Assembly (NCBI RefSeq): GCF_020171625.1
Contig: NZ_JAIUZY010000001.1
Span: 1-64,000 of the forward strand
DNA: 64,000 nt
Direction: 5' to 3'
From: Salipiger bermudensis
GTDB taxonomy: Bacteria; Pseudomonadota; Alphaproteobacteria; Rhodobacterales; Rhodobacteraceae
The translations under genes were made by a program, and so were the position numbers. The notes below the pieces were generated by a model, which saw only the letters and a list, made by a program, of their open reading frames with translations, ran no database searches and had not been told where the DNA came from. Of the stretch, positions 1-7,651 are shown piece after piece (position 1 is the first letter of the stretch; each line of letters opens with the position of its first letter).

Positions 1-17
1 CGACGCTCTTCCGATCT
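1..17 (+). other. Illumina sequencing-adapter remnant at contig end
   Basis: The first 17 bases read CGACGCTCTTCCGATCT, identical to the 3' end of the standard Illumina TruSeq/PE adapter. This is library sequence, not genome. It implies that position 1 is a raw contig edge and that the next bases rest on few reads. Confidence 0.93.
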
Positions 18-194
18 GCCTGTGCGTCGGGCCACTTTTCGTTTGGGGGAGGGGCATGAGGGGGTCGGGCGGTGACCGGCTTTGCGTGCACTCCCGGGCC
101 ACATGGGTTGCTGGCGGCCACAGCGAGGTGGCGCGCCTAAGGCGGCCCGCACTGAGACGCCGCCCTCGCAATATCTTCCCGCCATATTGCCGGT

Positions 195-540
195 GACACG
201 AAAAGGCCTCGCCTGTTGGTGCGGCAGGTGGGGCCTTCGTGGTCAGGTCTGGAGAGCCAAGCCGGTCGGGTGCGGGGCCAGTTGCCTGCGTTGGAGAGCG
301 CCTCGGTCCGGGCGTCCTCGCATCCTTCGGCGCGATCGTCCGGCAGTTCGGCCCGGGCGAGGCTCAGGACCCTCCGCCTTGCGATGAGGGTCCGAGCGGG
401 GGCGTCGGCCCCAACACTAAAGGCCCTCCTCCCTCCCGCAGTTCGGCCCGGGCGAGGCTCAGGACCCTCCGCCTTGCGATGAGGGTCCGAGCGGGGGCTT
501 TGGCTCCGTCACTCCAGAGGCCCGCCTCTCTCCCGTAGCG
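195..540 (-). pseudogene. Decayed tandem copy of the 3' end and terminator of the TAXI binding-protein gene
   Basis: Bases 195-370 align with 593-768 (terminator, stop region and last codons of the intact gene at 675-1790). Bases 455-540 align with about 755-845. On the minus strand, around 540-450, the frame reads REAGLWSDGAKAP-TLIARRRVLSLARAEL, against KEAGLWSDEAEAHNQSLIARQEVLSAAWDAL in the intact protein. The copy is diverged, lacks the front three quarters of the gene and carries an internal 61-bp duplication. I infer an old tandem duplication under no selection. Assembly error is unlikely for the diverged parts but possible near the contig edge. Confidence 0.75.
343..498. repeat. 61-bp perfect direct repeat, period 95 bp
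   Basis: Bases 343-403 and 438-498 are identical over 61 bp, starting GCAGTTCGGCCCGG and ending GAGCGGGGGC. They lie inside the decayed TAXI copy. Perfect identity within otherwise diverged sequence means this duplication is much younger than the surrounding one, or is an assembly artefact near the contig end. Confidence 0.85.
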
Positions 541-598
541 CGCGCCCATCGCGAGGCCCTCCGGCCATGCCGCCGGTGACGCGCCGCCGCTGACACGA

Positions 599-635
599 AA
601 AGGCCCCGCCTGCCAGTGTGGCAAGCGGGGCCTTT
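599..635 (-). terminator. Intrinsic terminator of the TAXI gene
   Basis: An 11-bp GC-rich stem (AAAGGCCCCGC 599-609 pairs with GCGGGGCCTTT 625-635) encloses an inner TGCC/GGCA stem. On the minus strand it is followed by TTTTCG. It lies 40 bp past the stop codon. A degenerate copy sits at about 199-237 in the duplicated segment. Confidence 0.85.
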
Positions 636-674
636 GTGGTCAGGGCCGGACGGACCGGCCGCTCGCGTGTGGCG

Positions 675-1790
675 TCAGTTGCCCGCCTCGGAGAGGGCCT
701 TGCTCCGGGCGTCGTCCCATCCCTCGGCGCGCTCATCCTCCGACAGCGCGTCCCACGCGGCGCTCAGGACCTCTTGACGTGCGATCAGGCTCTGATTGTG
801 GGCTTCGGCCTCGTCGCTCCAGAGACCCGCCTCTTTCCAGTAGCGGACGGCGCCGGGGTGATAGGGCACGACCCACTGGAAGTCCTGCAGGTCACCGGCG
901 AACCCGCGCAGGCCGCTTTCGGCGTCCGCATAGGACTCGAACTGCTCCTGCAGGGCCTTCGTGGTGTTGTAGACCACGTCCTCGTCCTTGTCGCCGTAGG
1001 TCACGATGACCGGGTAGGGGAAGCCCGCGCATTCCACCGGGGCATCCTCGGACAGGCCGGGTCCCACTGTCGCGCTGCGCGGCGAGAATTGCGGCTTCTC
1101 CTCCTGCAACCGGTCCCAGCCCTCGGTGTCGGCTTCCGGCAGTTCCAGCCAGCTCAGGCCGACCGGCGAAGCCGCGGCCTGCGTGGCGAAGGTGGTCGTG
1201 GTCAGCGAGGTGATGGCATCGACCTGACCGTTCAGGAAGGCATCCCACGAGGCCCCGAAGCTGGCCACTTCGACCTTCTCGACATCGTCCCAGGTGAGAC
1301 CACCGAAGGCGAGGAAGGCGGCGACGTTGGCCTGCAGGGCCGGAGAGCTCACGACCCAGCCCACGCGCTTGCCGCGCAGGTCCTCGGCGCTCTCGATGTC
1401 GGTGTCGCCCTGCAGGGCCAGCGTAAAGCAGTTCGACGAGTTGGCACCGGCCAGAAGCGCGATGTTCTGCGGGCCAAGTTCCGGCGCGGCAAAGGCCTCG
1501 GTGCCCTCGAAGGCATTGTAGGCCTCGGACCCGATCAGGGCGAAATCGATGCGGCCCTGCTGGATCGGCAGAAGACGCGCCACATCCGAGGTGGCGGGCA
1601 GCACGCGCAGGCTGACGCCGTAGCCGTCGCTGATCGCTTTGCCGAGGGCGACGGCCTGCGCATAGCCGGACGAGCCGACATCATAGGTGGTCATCGCCAG
1701 TCGGGACGGAAGCTGCGCGTCCTGCGCCATGGCGGGCAACGCGCCGCCTGCCAGCAGGCCCGCCGCAGCAAGCTTGATATAGAAAGTCAT
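675..1790 (-). CDS. TAXI family TRAP transporter solute-binding protein
   Basis: A 371-residue periplasmic binding protein. Residues 1-22 form a Sec signal peptide ending AMA|QD. The mature start has the TAXI-family look (TYDVGSSGYAQAVALGKAIS, then LLPIQQGRIDFALIGSEAYNA). Family members capture small carboxylates or glutamate-like solutes for a fused TRAP membrane protein. No TRAP permease lies in the window: downstream is the decayed copy and the contig end, upstream a divergent aldolase gene. The substrate is unknown; the neighbouring aldolase and cupin suggest an organic acid, but this is inference. Confidence 0.88.
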   Translation of the reverse strand: MTFYIKLAAAGLLAGGALPAMAQDAQLPSRLAMTTYDVGSSGYAQAVALGKAISDGYGVSLRVLPATSDVARLLPIQQGRIDFALIGSEAYNAFEGTEAFAAPELGPQNIALLAGANSSNCFTLALQGDTDIESAEDLRGKRVGWVVSSPALQANVAAFLAFGGLTWDDVEKVEVASFGASWDAFLNGQVDAITSLTTTTFATQAAASPVGLSWLELPEADTEGWDRLQEEKPQFSPRSATVGPGLSEDAPVECAGFPYPVIVTYGDKDEDVVYNTTKALQEQFESYADAESGLRGFAGDLQDFQWVVPYHPGAVRYWKEAGLWSDEAEAHNQSLIARQEVLSAAWDALSEDERAEGWDDARSKALSEAGN

Positions 1791-2063
1791 GGAATCCTCC
1801 TTTTTCCCCGGGTCGCGCCTGATGGCGCACCCCTGACCGCGCGGAGGCCGCCGTTGCGAGCTCTGCCCGAACGTCCTTCGCCGCGTGGCATTCTCCCCGG
1901 CAAGCTACGTTGCGGGGCGGAATGCCTCAATATCGGCCCCGCACCCGTTCCGCGTGGCGGAATGCTAGGATGGCCAGCTTGCGCGGCGGCCGCCCTCGGC
2001 CCGATGGTCGCCGCATCGGGCCGGGGCGCACAGCCTCTGGCCCCGCGCCGACAAGGAGAACCC

Positions 2064-2846
2064 ATGCACCACGCTTCATCCAATTTCAGGCGACGTTTTC
2101 AGGCGGGCGAGCGGCTGGTCGGCAGCTTCCTGAAGATCGCCCAGACCATGCCCGCCGAGATCATGGGCACGCTCGGCTATGACTTCGTCGTGATCGACGA
2201 GGAGCACGGCGCCCTGAATCGCGAAAGCATCGACCACATGCTGCTGGCTTGCCGGGCCTACGGCGTCGGTGGCCTCGTCAGGGTGCCGTCGAGCGAGCCC
2301 GCGGCGATCCAGGCGGTGCTGGACTGTGGCGGCGACGGGGTGCTGGTGCCGCATGTCGACAGCGCCGAGAAGGCCCGTCGCATCGTTTCCGCCGCGCGCT
2401 ACCGCTCGGGATCGCGCGGCTATTCCTCGACCACCCGCGCCGGTGAGTTCGGCGGCCGCACGATCGCCGCACATCTCGACGAACAGGACGATCGCGCCAC
2501 CGTTCTCGCCATGATCGAGGACCCCGCCGCGCTCGACGTGCTGGACGAGATCCTCGCGGTCGAGGGGCTGGACGGGGTCTTCATCGGCCGGGGCGACCTG
2601 ACCGTCGCCTATGGGCAGGACAAGGCGGGCTCGGCCCCCGTGACCGCCGCGACCGAGAAGATCTGCGCCGCCGCGCAGAAGGCGGGCAAGGGCATCTGCG
2701 TCATGGCCTCGGGGCCCGAGGACGCCGCCGCCATGGCCGGGCTCGGCGCCACCGGCTTCATCGTCTCCTCCGACCAGACGCTCCTGCGCAAGGCTGCGGC
2801 GGCCAGCCTTGCAGAGACGCGGAAGGCACTCGACACCCGATCCTGA
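2064..2846 (+). CDS. HpcH/HpaI family aldolase
   Basis: A 260-residue class II (metal-dependent) pyruvate-type aldolase. The start is ATG 2064, with AAGGAGA 5-11 bp upstream. The open frame runs far upstream but that part is only antisense to the TAXI gene. Family marks: GSFLKIAQTMPAEIMGTLGYDFVVIDEEHG (metal-site region), DGVLVPHVDSAEKARRIVSAARY, and FIGRGDL near residue 177, typical of HpcH/HpaI and 2-keto-3-deoxy acid aldolases. It probably cleaves a 4-hydroxy-2-oxoacid to pyruvate plus an aldehyde. It is 9 bp from the cupin gene, so the two form an operon. Confidence 0.88.
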   Translation: MHHASSNFRRRFQAGERLVGSFLKIAQTMPAEIMGTLGYDFVVIDEEHGALNRESIDHMLLACRAYGVGGLVRVPSSEPAAIQAVLDCGGDGVLVPHVDSAEKARRIVSAARYRSGSRGYSSTTRAGEFGGRTIAAHLDEQDDRATVLAMIEDPAALDVLDEILAVEGLDGVFIGRGDLTVAYGQDKAGSAPVTAATEKICAAAQKAGKGICVMASGPEDAAAMAGLGATGFIVSSDQTLLRKAAAASLAETRKALDTRS

Positions 2847-2855
2847 GAGGCTCTC

Positions 2856-3755
2856 ATGTACGACAAATCCGACCCGCGGGCGCAGCTTGCCCCCGCCCCG
2901 AAAGGTGCCGCAAAGGCGGCCCTGACCGGCCTCGTGGCCGAGGAACAGCTTGCGACCTTCTACGATACGGCGCCGCAGATCGACGATGTGGCGGGCAAGA
3001 CGTGGTTCCTGCGCGGCCACAACTTCGTGCTGGCCTATTCCGAACTCAACCCCGGCGGCTGCCTGACCCGCGAGGGCCAGGTCGACGAGTATGTCGCGCT
3101 GATGCCCGACGCGCCCTCGGTCCTGACCGCGGGCGACGACCGCGAGGAACTGGCCGGCGGCCATATCGCGTTCGTGCCGCCGGGGGAGAGCAGCGTCACC
3201 CTGCCCGAGGGCGGGGTGCTGATCCGGCTCTTCACCGTCCGCTCCCCCGACATGGTCGAGGCCTGCCCGAACGCGCGGGCCTACGACACGCCGCGGACGC
3301 ATATCCCCGAGTTCGCTCCGTGGCCGGAGCCGCCCGAGGGGCTGAAGCTGCGCAGCTACTCGCTGGACGTGCCGCCCGAGACGGGCCGTTTCGGACGCAT
3401 CTTCCGCTGCACGACGTTCATGGTGAACATGCTCGACGTGCGCGAGGGGCCGCGCGCGCCGTCCTCGGTCTCGCCGCACCATCACGACGATTTCGAGCAG
3501 TGCTCGCTGTTGCTGGAGGGGGCCTATGACCACCACCTGCGCTGGCCCTGGACGACCGACATGGCCGACTGGCGCGCCGACAAGGCGATCGAGGTCACCG
3601 GCCCGTCGGCGCTGGTGATCCCGCCGCCGGTGATCCACACCAGCCGCGCCAAGGGGGAGGGGGTCAACCGGCTCGTCGACATCTTCTGCCCCCCGCGTGA
3701 GGATTTCAGCGCCAAGCCGGGCTGGGTGCTGAACGCGGACGACTACCCGGCCTGA
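2856..3755 (+). CDS. Bicupin-like protein, function unknown
   Basis: A 299-residue protein. The C-terminal half carries a recognisable cupin metal site: SPHHHDDFEQCSLLLEG (His, His, Glu) and the later PPPVIHTS histidine. The N-terminal half looks like a second, less conserved cupin (VDEYVALMPD, IAFVPPGESSVTLP). No signal peptide. It is cotranscribed with the aldolase 9 bp upstream, suggesting a role in catabolism of the same acid, for example as an isomerase or dioxygenase; I cannot choose. The start ATG 2856 has GAGAGGCTCTC just upstream. Confidence 0.7.
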   Translation: MYDKSDPRAQLAPAPKGAAKAALTGLVAEEQLATFYDTAPQIDDVAGKTWFLRGHNFVLAYSELNPGGCLTREGQVDEYVALMPDAPSVLTAGDDREELAGGHIAFVPPGESSVTLPEGGVLIRLFTVRSPDMVEACPNARAYDTPRTHIPEFAPWPEPPEGLKLRSYSLDVPPETGRFGRIFRCTTFMVNMLDVREGPRAPSSVSPHHHDDFEQCSLLLEGAYDHHLRWPWTTDMADWRADKAIEVTGPSALVIPPPVIHTSRAKGEGVNRLVDIFCPPREDFSAKPGWVLNADDYPA

Positions 3756-3761
3756 CGCTGC

Positions 3762-3793
3762 GGCGGGTCCGTCTTTGCCGAGACGGACCCGCC
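3762..3793 (+). terminator. Hairpin after the aldolase-cupin operon
   Basis: A perfect 13-bp inverted repeat, GGCGGGTCCGTCT (3762-3774) and AGACGGACCCGCC (3781-3793), with a 6-base loop. It starts 7 bp after the cupin stop codon. There is no U-tract (it is followed by ATAGCC), so it may act with Rho or only stabilise the transcript end. Confidence 0.6.
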
Positions 3794-4343
3794 ATAGCCG
3801 ACCGCCGGCGCGAGGCCGTGCCAGGCCGGTGTTGGCAATCCGCCGGGGGAGGGGCCTGCTCCGGTTGCGCTGGCTCTGCGTGGCGGAGGTTCTCGCGGCA
3901 GCGAGGCGTCCCGTTCCAGAACATTGCGGCGGCGGTCCTGCTGAATGCCGAGAGACATGGATTGCAGCCGGGGCCGTTGAGGGCGGCGTCGGTTTGCCTC
4001 GCCGCGGCCTCGCGCGCCACGTGGCTGAAGTCTCCGAGCTTTGGCGATCTCCGTCGCGAATTTGAGAGCGCGCGCGCTTAGCAGACGCGTCGGCCCAAGC
4101 CGGCACTTCGGCGACGACAGTCCTCAGGCACCGTCTTTGGCAAGGAAACGCCTCATTGCCGAGCGGTCCGACGCGTCTCACCTCCAGTCATCAAGACTCC
4201 AACACCATCGCGCTACGGCGCCGGGCCAAGGATGCCGCCCCCAACGCGGACGGTCCATCACGCCTCCACGCATCCGGACGGGGGAACCGCGTCGCGTCAC
4301 AGCCGTTGGACTGTCAGGCCTTGTCTCTACGAAAGCTCCCCCC
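3794..4343. other. 550-bp stretch without a recognised gene
   Basis: I see no convincing gene. A plus-strand frame ending at 4081 contains QNIAAAVLLNAERHGLQPGPLRAA-CLAAASRATWLK, which reads more like protein than its surroundings and could be the tail of a degraded gene. I could not assign it. The promoter of the following oxidoreductase must lie here, but no clear -35/-10 pair stands out. Confidence 0.4.
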
Positions 4344-6650
4344 ATGACCGATCATCCCTCGGACCGCGCCGCCCGCGATCACTCCGCCACCAAGCAGGAC
4401 GCCGATACGCCGGTCTATGACCATGCCACGGGCGGCTGGGGGTCGCTGAAGGGCGTGGCGCATATCTTTTCCGAGAAACCCTCGGCGGTGGCGCTGAAGA
4501 TCCTTGGCGGTCTCAACAAGCCGAAGGGGGTGATGTGCAGCTCCTGCGCCTGGGCGAAGCCGGCGGACCCCGCGACCTTCGAGTTCTGCGAGAACGGCGC
4601 GAAGGCGACGTTGTGGGAGCTCGACCGCAAGAAGGTCGGCGCGGCGTTCATGGATCAGCACTCGGTGTCAGAGCTGAAGACGTGGCACGACCACGATCTC
4701 GAGGCGTCGGGCCGGCTGACCGAGCCGATGCGCTACGACGCGGAAAGCGATCGCTATGTCGCGGTGAGCTGGGAGGAGGCCTTTGCCGGGATCGGCCGGA
4801 CGCTGCGCGAGATGGACCCCAAGGAGGCGGTGTTCTACGCCTCGGGGCACGCGGGGCTCGAGGCGTCGTTCCTCTATGCGCTCTTTGCCCGCGCCATGGG
4901 GCACCAGAACCTGCCGCAATCGTCCAACATGTGCCACGAGACCACCTCGGTGAACCTCAAGAGCTTCATCGGGACGCCGGTCGGCACCTGCACGCTGGAA
5001 GATTTCGAGCATTGCGACGCGATCTTCTTCTTCGGGCAGAACACCGGCACCAACAGCCCGCGCTTCCTGCACCAGCTGAAGGCGGCGGTGGAGCGCGGCT
5101 GTCGCATCGTGACCTTCAACCCGCTGCGCGAGCGGGGGCTGGTGGAATTCGTCGACCCGCAGGACCCGATGCAGATGGTGTCCGGCAAGTCGACGCAGAT
5201 CTCCGAGCGCTATTACCAGGTCAAGCCGGGCGGCGACATCGCGGTGCTGGCGGGACTGATGAAATGCGTGCTTGCGGCCGAGGAGGCCGCACCCGGGACG
5301 GTGCTCGATCACGACTTCATCGCCTCCGAGACCGAGGGCTTCGACGAGACCGTCGCGGCGGTGCGCGCCGCGCCATGGTCCGAGATCGAGCAGCATTCCG
5401 GGCTGACCCGCGCGATGATCGAGGAGGCGGCAGAGATCTATCTCTCCGCCGACCGCGCCATCGGGATCTACGGCATGGGGCTGACCCAGCACGTCAATGG
5501 CTGGCTGAACTTGGGGATGCTGTGCAACCTGCTGATGATGCGCGGGAACATGGGCCGGAAGGGCGCGGGCATCTCGCCGGTGCGCGGCCATTCCAACGTG
5601 CAGGGCCAGCGTACCGTCGGCGTCGGGGAGAAATCGTCCCACATGCCGGCGGGCAAGCTGCGCGAACTCTTCGGCATCGAAGCCCCGACCGAGGACGGGC
5701 TGAACGCGGTCCATGCCTGCGAGGGCGTGCTTGATGGCTCGGTCAAGGCGATGGTCTCGCTCGGCGGCAATCTCATTCGCGCCCTGCCGGACCGGCAACG
5801 GCTCGAAGAGGCGTGGCCCTCGCTGCGCCTCACCGTGCACATCGCGACCAAGCTCAACCGCTCGCATCTCGTACCGGGGCAGGAGAGCTACCTGCTGCCG
5901 TGCCTTGGCCGCACCGACGAGGACATTCAGGCCTCCGGTGCGCAGGTCGTCACGATGGAGGACTCGCTGTCCCACGTCTCGGCCTCGGTCGGACAGGCCA
6001 CGCCGCCCTCGGAGCATGTCCTGTCGGAAACCGCGATCGTCGCGCGCATGGCTCAGGCGGTGCTTGATCCGAACCCCAGGCTCGACTGGGAGGGCTGGAC
6101 GGCGAATTACGACCGCATCCGCGATCTCATCGCGGCGTGCTTCCCCGATGATTTCGCCGGGTTCAACGAACGCATGTTTGAACCGGGCGGCTTCTATCGG
6201 GGCAATCCGGTGCGCGAGCGCACGTGGCAGACCGAAAGCGGCAAGGCGCAGTTTACCGCGCCCATGACCCTGTCGGCCCTCGGGCAGGCCCCAAGCGCGC
6301 GCGAGATGACGCTGATCACCCTGCGCTCCAACGACCAGTTCAACACCACGATCTACGGCTACTCGGATCGGCTGCGCGGCCTCGAAGGCTGTCGCATGGT
6401 GGTGCTGATGAACCGGGACGAGATCGCCCGTCTGGGGCTGGAGGAAGGGCGCGAGGTCTCGCTGACCTGCGCCATCGAGGACGGAGTGACGCGGCGCGTC
6501 GATGGCCTGACCGTGACAGCCTACGACCTGCCGCCGGGCTGTGTCGCGGGCTACTATCCGGAACTCAACCCGCTGGTTCCGCTGGCCTATCACGAGAAGA
6601 ACTCCGCAACGCCCGCCTACAAGGGCACCCCGGTTCACGTGCTGCCCTAA
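4344..6650 (+). CDS. FdhF/YdeP family molybdopterin oxidoreductase
   Basis: A 768-residue bis-MGD enzyme of the YdeP (formate dehydrogenase-like) family, cytoplasmic, no Tat signal. Visible: MCSSCAWAKP-FEFCENGAK near residue 55-80 (sparse Cys, unlike the four-Cys FeS motif of true FdhF), QSSNMCHETTSV, FFFGQNTGTNSPRF, QHVNGWLNLGMLCNLLMMRGNMGRKGAGISPVRGHSNVQG, and a C-terminal dinucleotide-binding part with LRSNDQFNTTIYGYSDR. In E. coli YdeP is linked to acid resistance; the substrate is unknown. ATG 4344 was chosen because YdeP proteins begin in this way (VYDHATGGWGSLKGVAHIF follows). It stands alone, with no fdhD or mobA neighbour. Confidence 0.88.
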   Translation: MTDHPSDRAARDHSATKQDADTPVYDHATGGWGSLKGVAHIFSEKPSAVALKILGGLNKPKGVMCSSCAWAKPADPATFEFCENGAKATLWELDRKKVGAAFMDQHSVSELKTWHDHDLEASGRLTEPMRYDAESDRYVAVSWEEAFAGIGRTLREMDPKEAVFYASGHAGLEASFLYALFARAMGHQNLPQSSNMCHETTSVNLKSFIGTPVGTCTLEDFEHCDAIFFFGQNTGTNSPRFLHQLKAAVERGCRIVTFNPLRERGLVEFVDPQDPMQMVSGKSTQISERYYQVKPGGDIAVLAGLMKCVLAAEEAAPGTVLDHDFIASETEGFDETVAAVRAAPWSEIEQHSGLTRAMIEEAAEIYLSADRAIGIYGMGLTQHVNGWLNLGMLCNLLMMRGNMGRKGAGISPVRGHSNVQGQRTVGVGEKSSHMPAGKLRELFGIEAPTEDGLNAVHACEGVLDGSVKAMVSLGGNLIRALPDRQRLEEAWPSLRLTVHIATKLNRSHLVPGQESYLLPCLGRTDEDIQASGAQVVTMEDSLSHVSASVGQATPPSEHVLSETAIVARMAQAVLDPNPRLDWEGWTANYDRIRDLIAACFPDDFAGFNERMFEPGGFYRGNPVRERTWQTESGKAQFTAPMTLSALGQAPSAREMTLITLRSNDQFNTTIYGYSDRLRGLEGCRMVVLMNRDEIARLGLEEGREVSLTCAIEDGVTRRVDGLTVTAYDLPPGCVAGYYPELNPLVPLAYHEKNSATPAYKGTPVHVLP

Positions 6651-6746
6651 GCGCGTGGAGCGCGGCGATGTTACCACGGGCGGAGGCGTCGCAAGGCGCC
6701 TCTGTCGAGTCTATGTGGTGAGATGACCAGCGGCGTGAAGACCGCC

Positions 6747-7514
6747 TCAGCGCGGGTTCAGGCGCTCAAAAGCGGCCTCGCGCTGTGCGCGCAGCGGGTG
6801 GGCGACATGCGGCGTCCAGGGCTGCGTGCCATGACCCGTGCCGTAGCCCCAGCGGTCGGCAGCCCCCGCCCGCAGAATTGGCTCGACCGGGTAATCGGCA
6901 TTGCCGTCGCGCACCTCCTGTCGAACCGGATGCGGGGGCAGGCCCATGAACGCGTGGATCCCCTCGATGGTGGTGCCGGGCCGTGCACACAGATCTTCGT
7001 AGCGGATCACGCAGGCCGCGTGCAGGTAGCGCAGGTCGTCCTCGAGCTGTCGGTGCGCGGCAATCCAGTGCGCCACGAGCTCTTCCGGCGGATCGGGCAG
7101 CCACTTCGACACCGCCTGAGCCACCGCCTCGGGATGGCGCAGGATGACGACGAACTGCGACAGGGGAAAGAGCTGCTGATAGAGCCGCATCCGCGTCAGG
7201 TTCACCGGCGATTTCTCCACCCGCCACGGCTTTGAGGCGTCGAACCACGGTGCCCAGTCGGCCTCCATCCGGTCGCGCACGGCTCGGGTGTCGTACTGGC
7301 ACCCCTCGACCAGATGCTGGCGCGGATCGGTGGCGAAGCGCATCGGCGCGCCGTCCAGAGCGGTGTGCGGGATCGCGCCCTGCAGGTAGCAGCCTTCGTT
7401 CTCGGGCACGGGGGCGTCGGTGATCGCGCTGACCTGCGGGTGATCGGAGATCAGCCGCGACAGCAGGCTGGTGCCCGAGCGGTGCAAACCGCCGATGAAA
7501 AGATACCTGTGCAT
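6747..7514 (-). CDS. Sulfotransferase family protein
   Basis: A 255-residue PAPS-dependent sulfotransferase. The 5'-phosphosulfate loop is FIGGLHRSGTSLLSRL at residues 6-21. The 3'-phosphate-binding stretch VVILRHPEAVAQAVSKW is near residues 120-136, followed by IRYEDLCARPGTTIEGIHAFMGL. Family members sulfate sugars, lipids or small alcohols. It diverges from the sucrose-phosphate synthase-like gene across 137 bp and converges on the YdeP gene. The acceptor is unknown; the adjoining glycosyltransferases make a glycan or sugar acceptor plausible (inference). Confidence 0.85.
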   Translation of the reverse strand: MHRYLFIGGLHRSGTSLLSRLISDHPQVSAITDAPVPENEGCYLQGAIPHTALDGAPMRFATDPRQHLVEGCQYDTRAVRDRMEADWAPWFDASKPWRVEKSPVNLTRMRLYQQLFPLSQFVVILRHPEAVAQAVSKWLPDPPEELVAHWIAAHRQLEDDLRYLHAACVIRYEDLCARPGTTIEGIHAFMGLPPHPVRQEVRDGNADYPVEPILRAGAADRWGYGTGHGTQPWTPHVAHPLRAQREAAFERLNPR

Positions 7515-7651
7515 GGATCGCGTTCTGGGTCTGCGGAGGGAGAAGTCAACGCGGCACCGCCCGGAATTATTTTCGGAACATTCCGCGTTCGAGGCGGGTT
7601 GCTCTGCAGACGACGAGACATTCCCACATTTTGAACCGAAAAGGGGCGACC

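Noticed and set aside
618-2063. Open frame extending the aldolase gene far upstream
   Set aside because: Antisense to the TAXI gene; real start is ATG 2064 with a strong RBS and a family-typical N-terminus.
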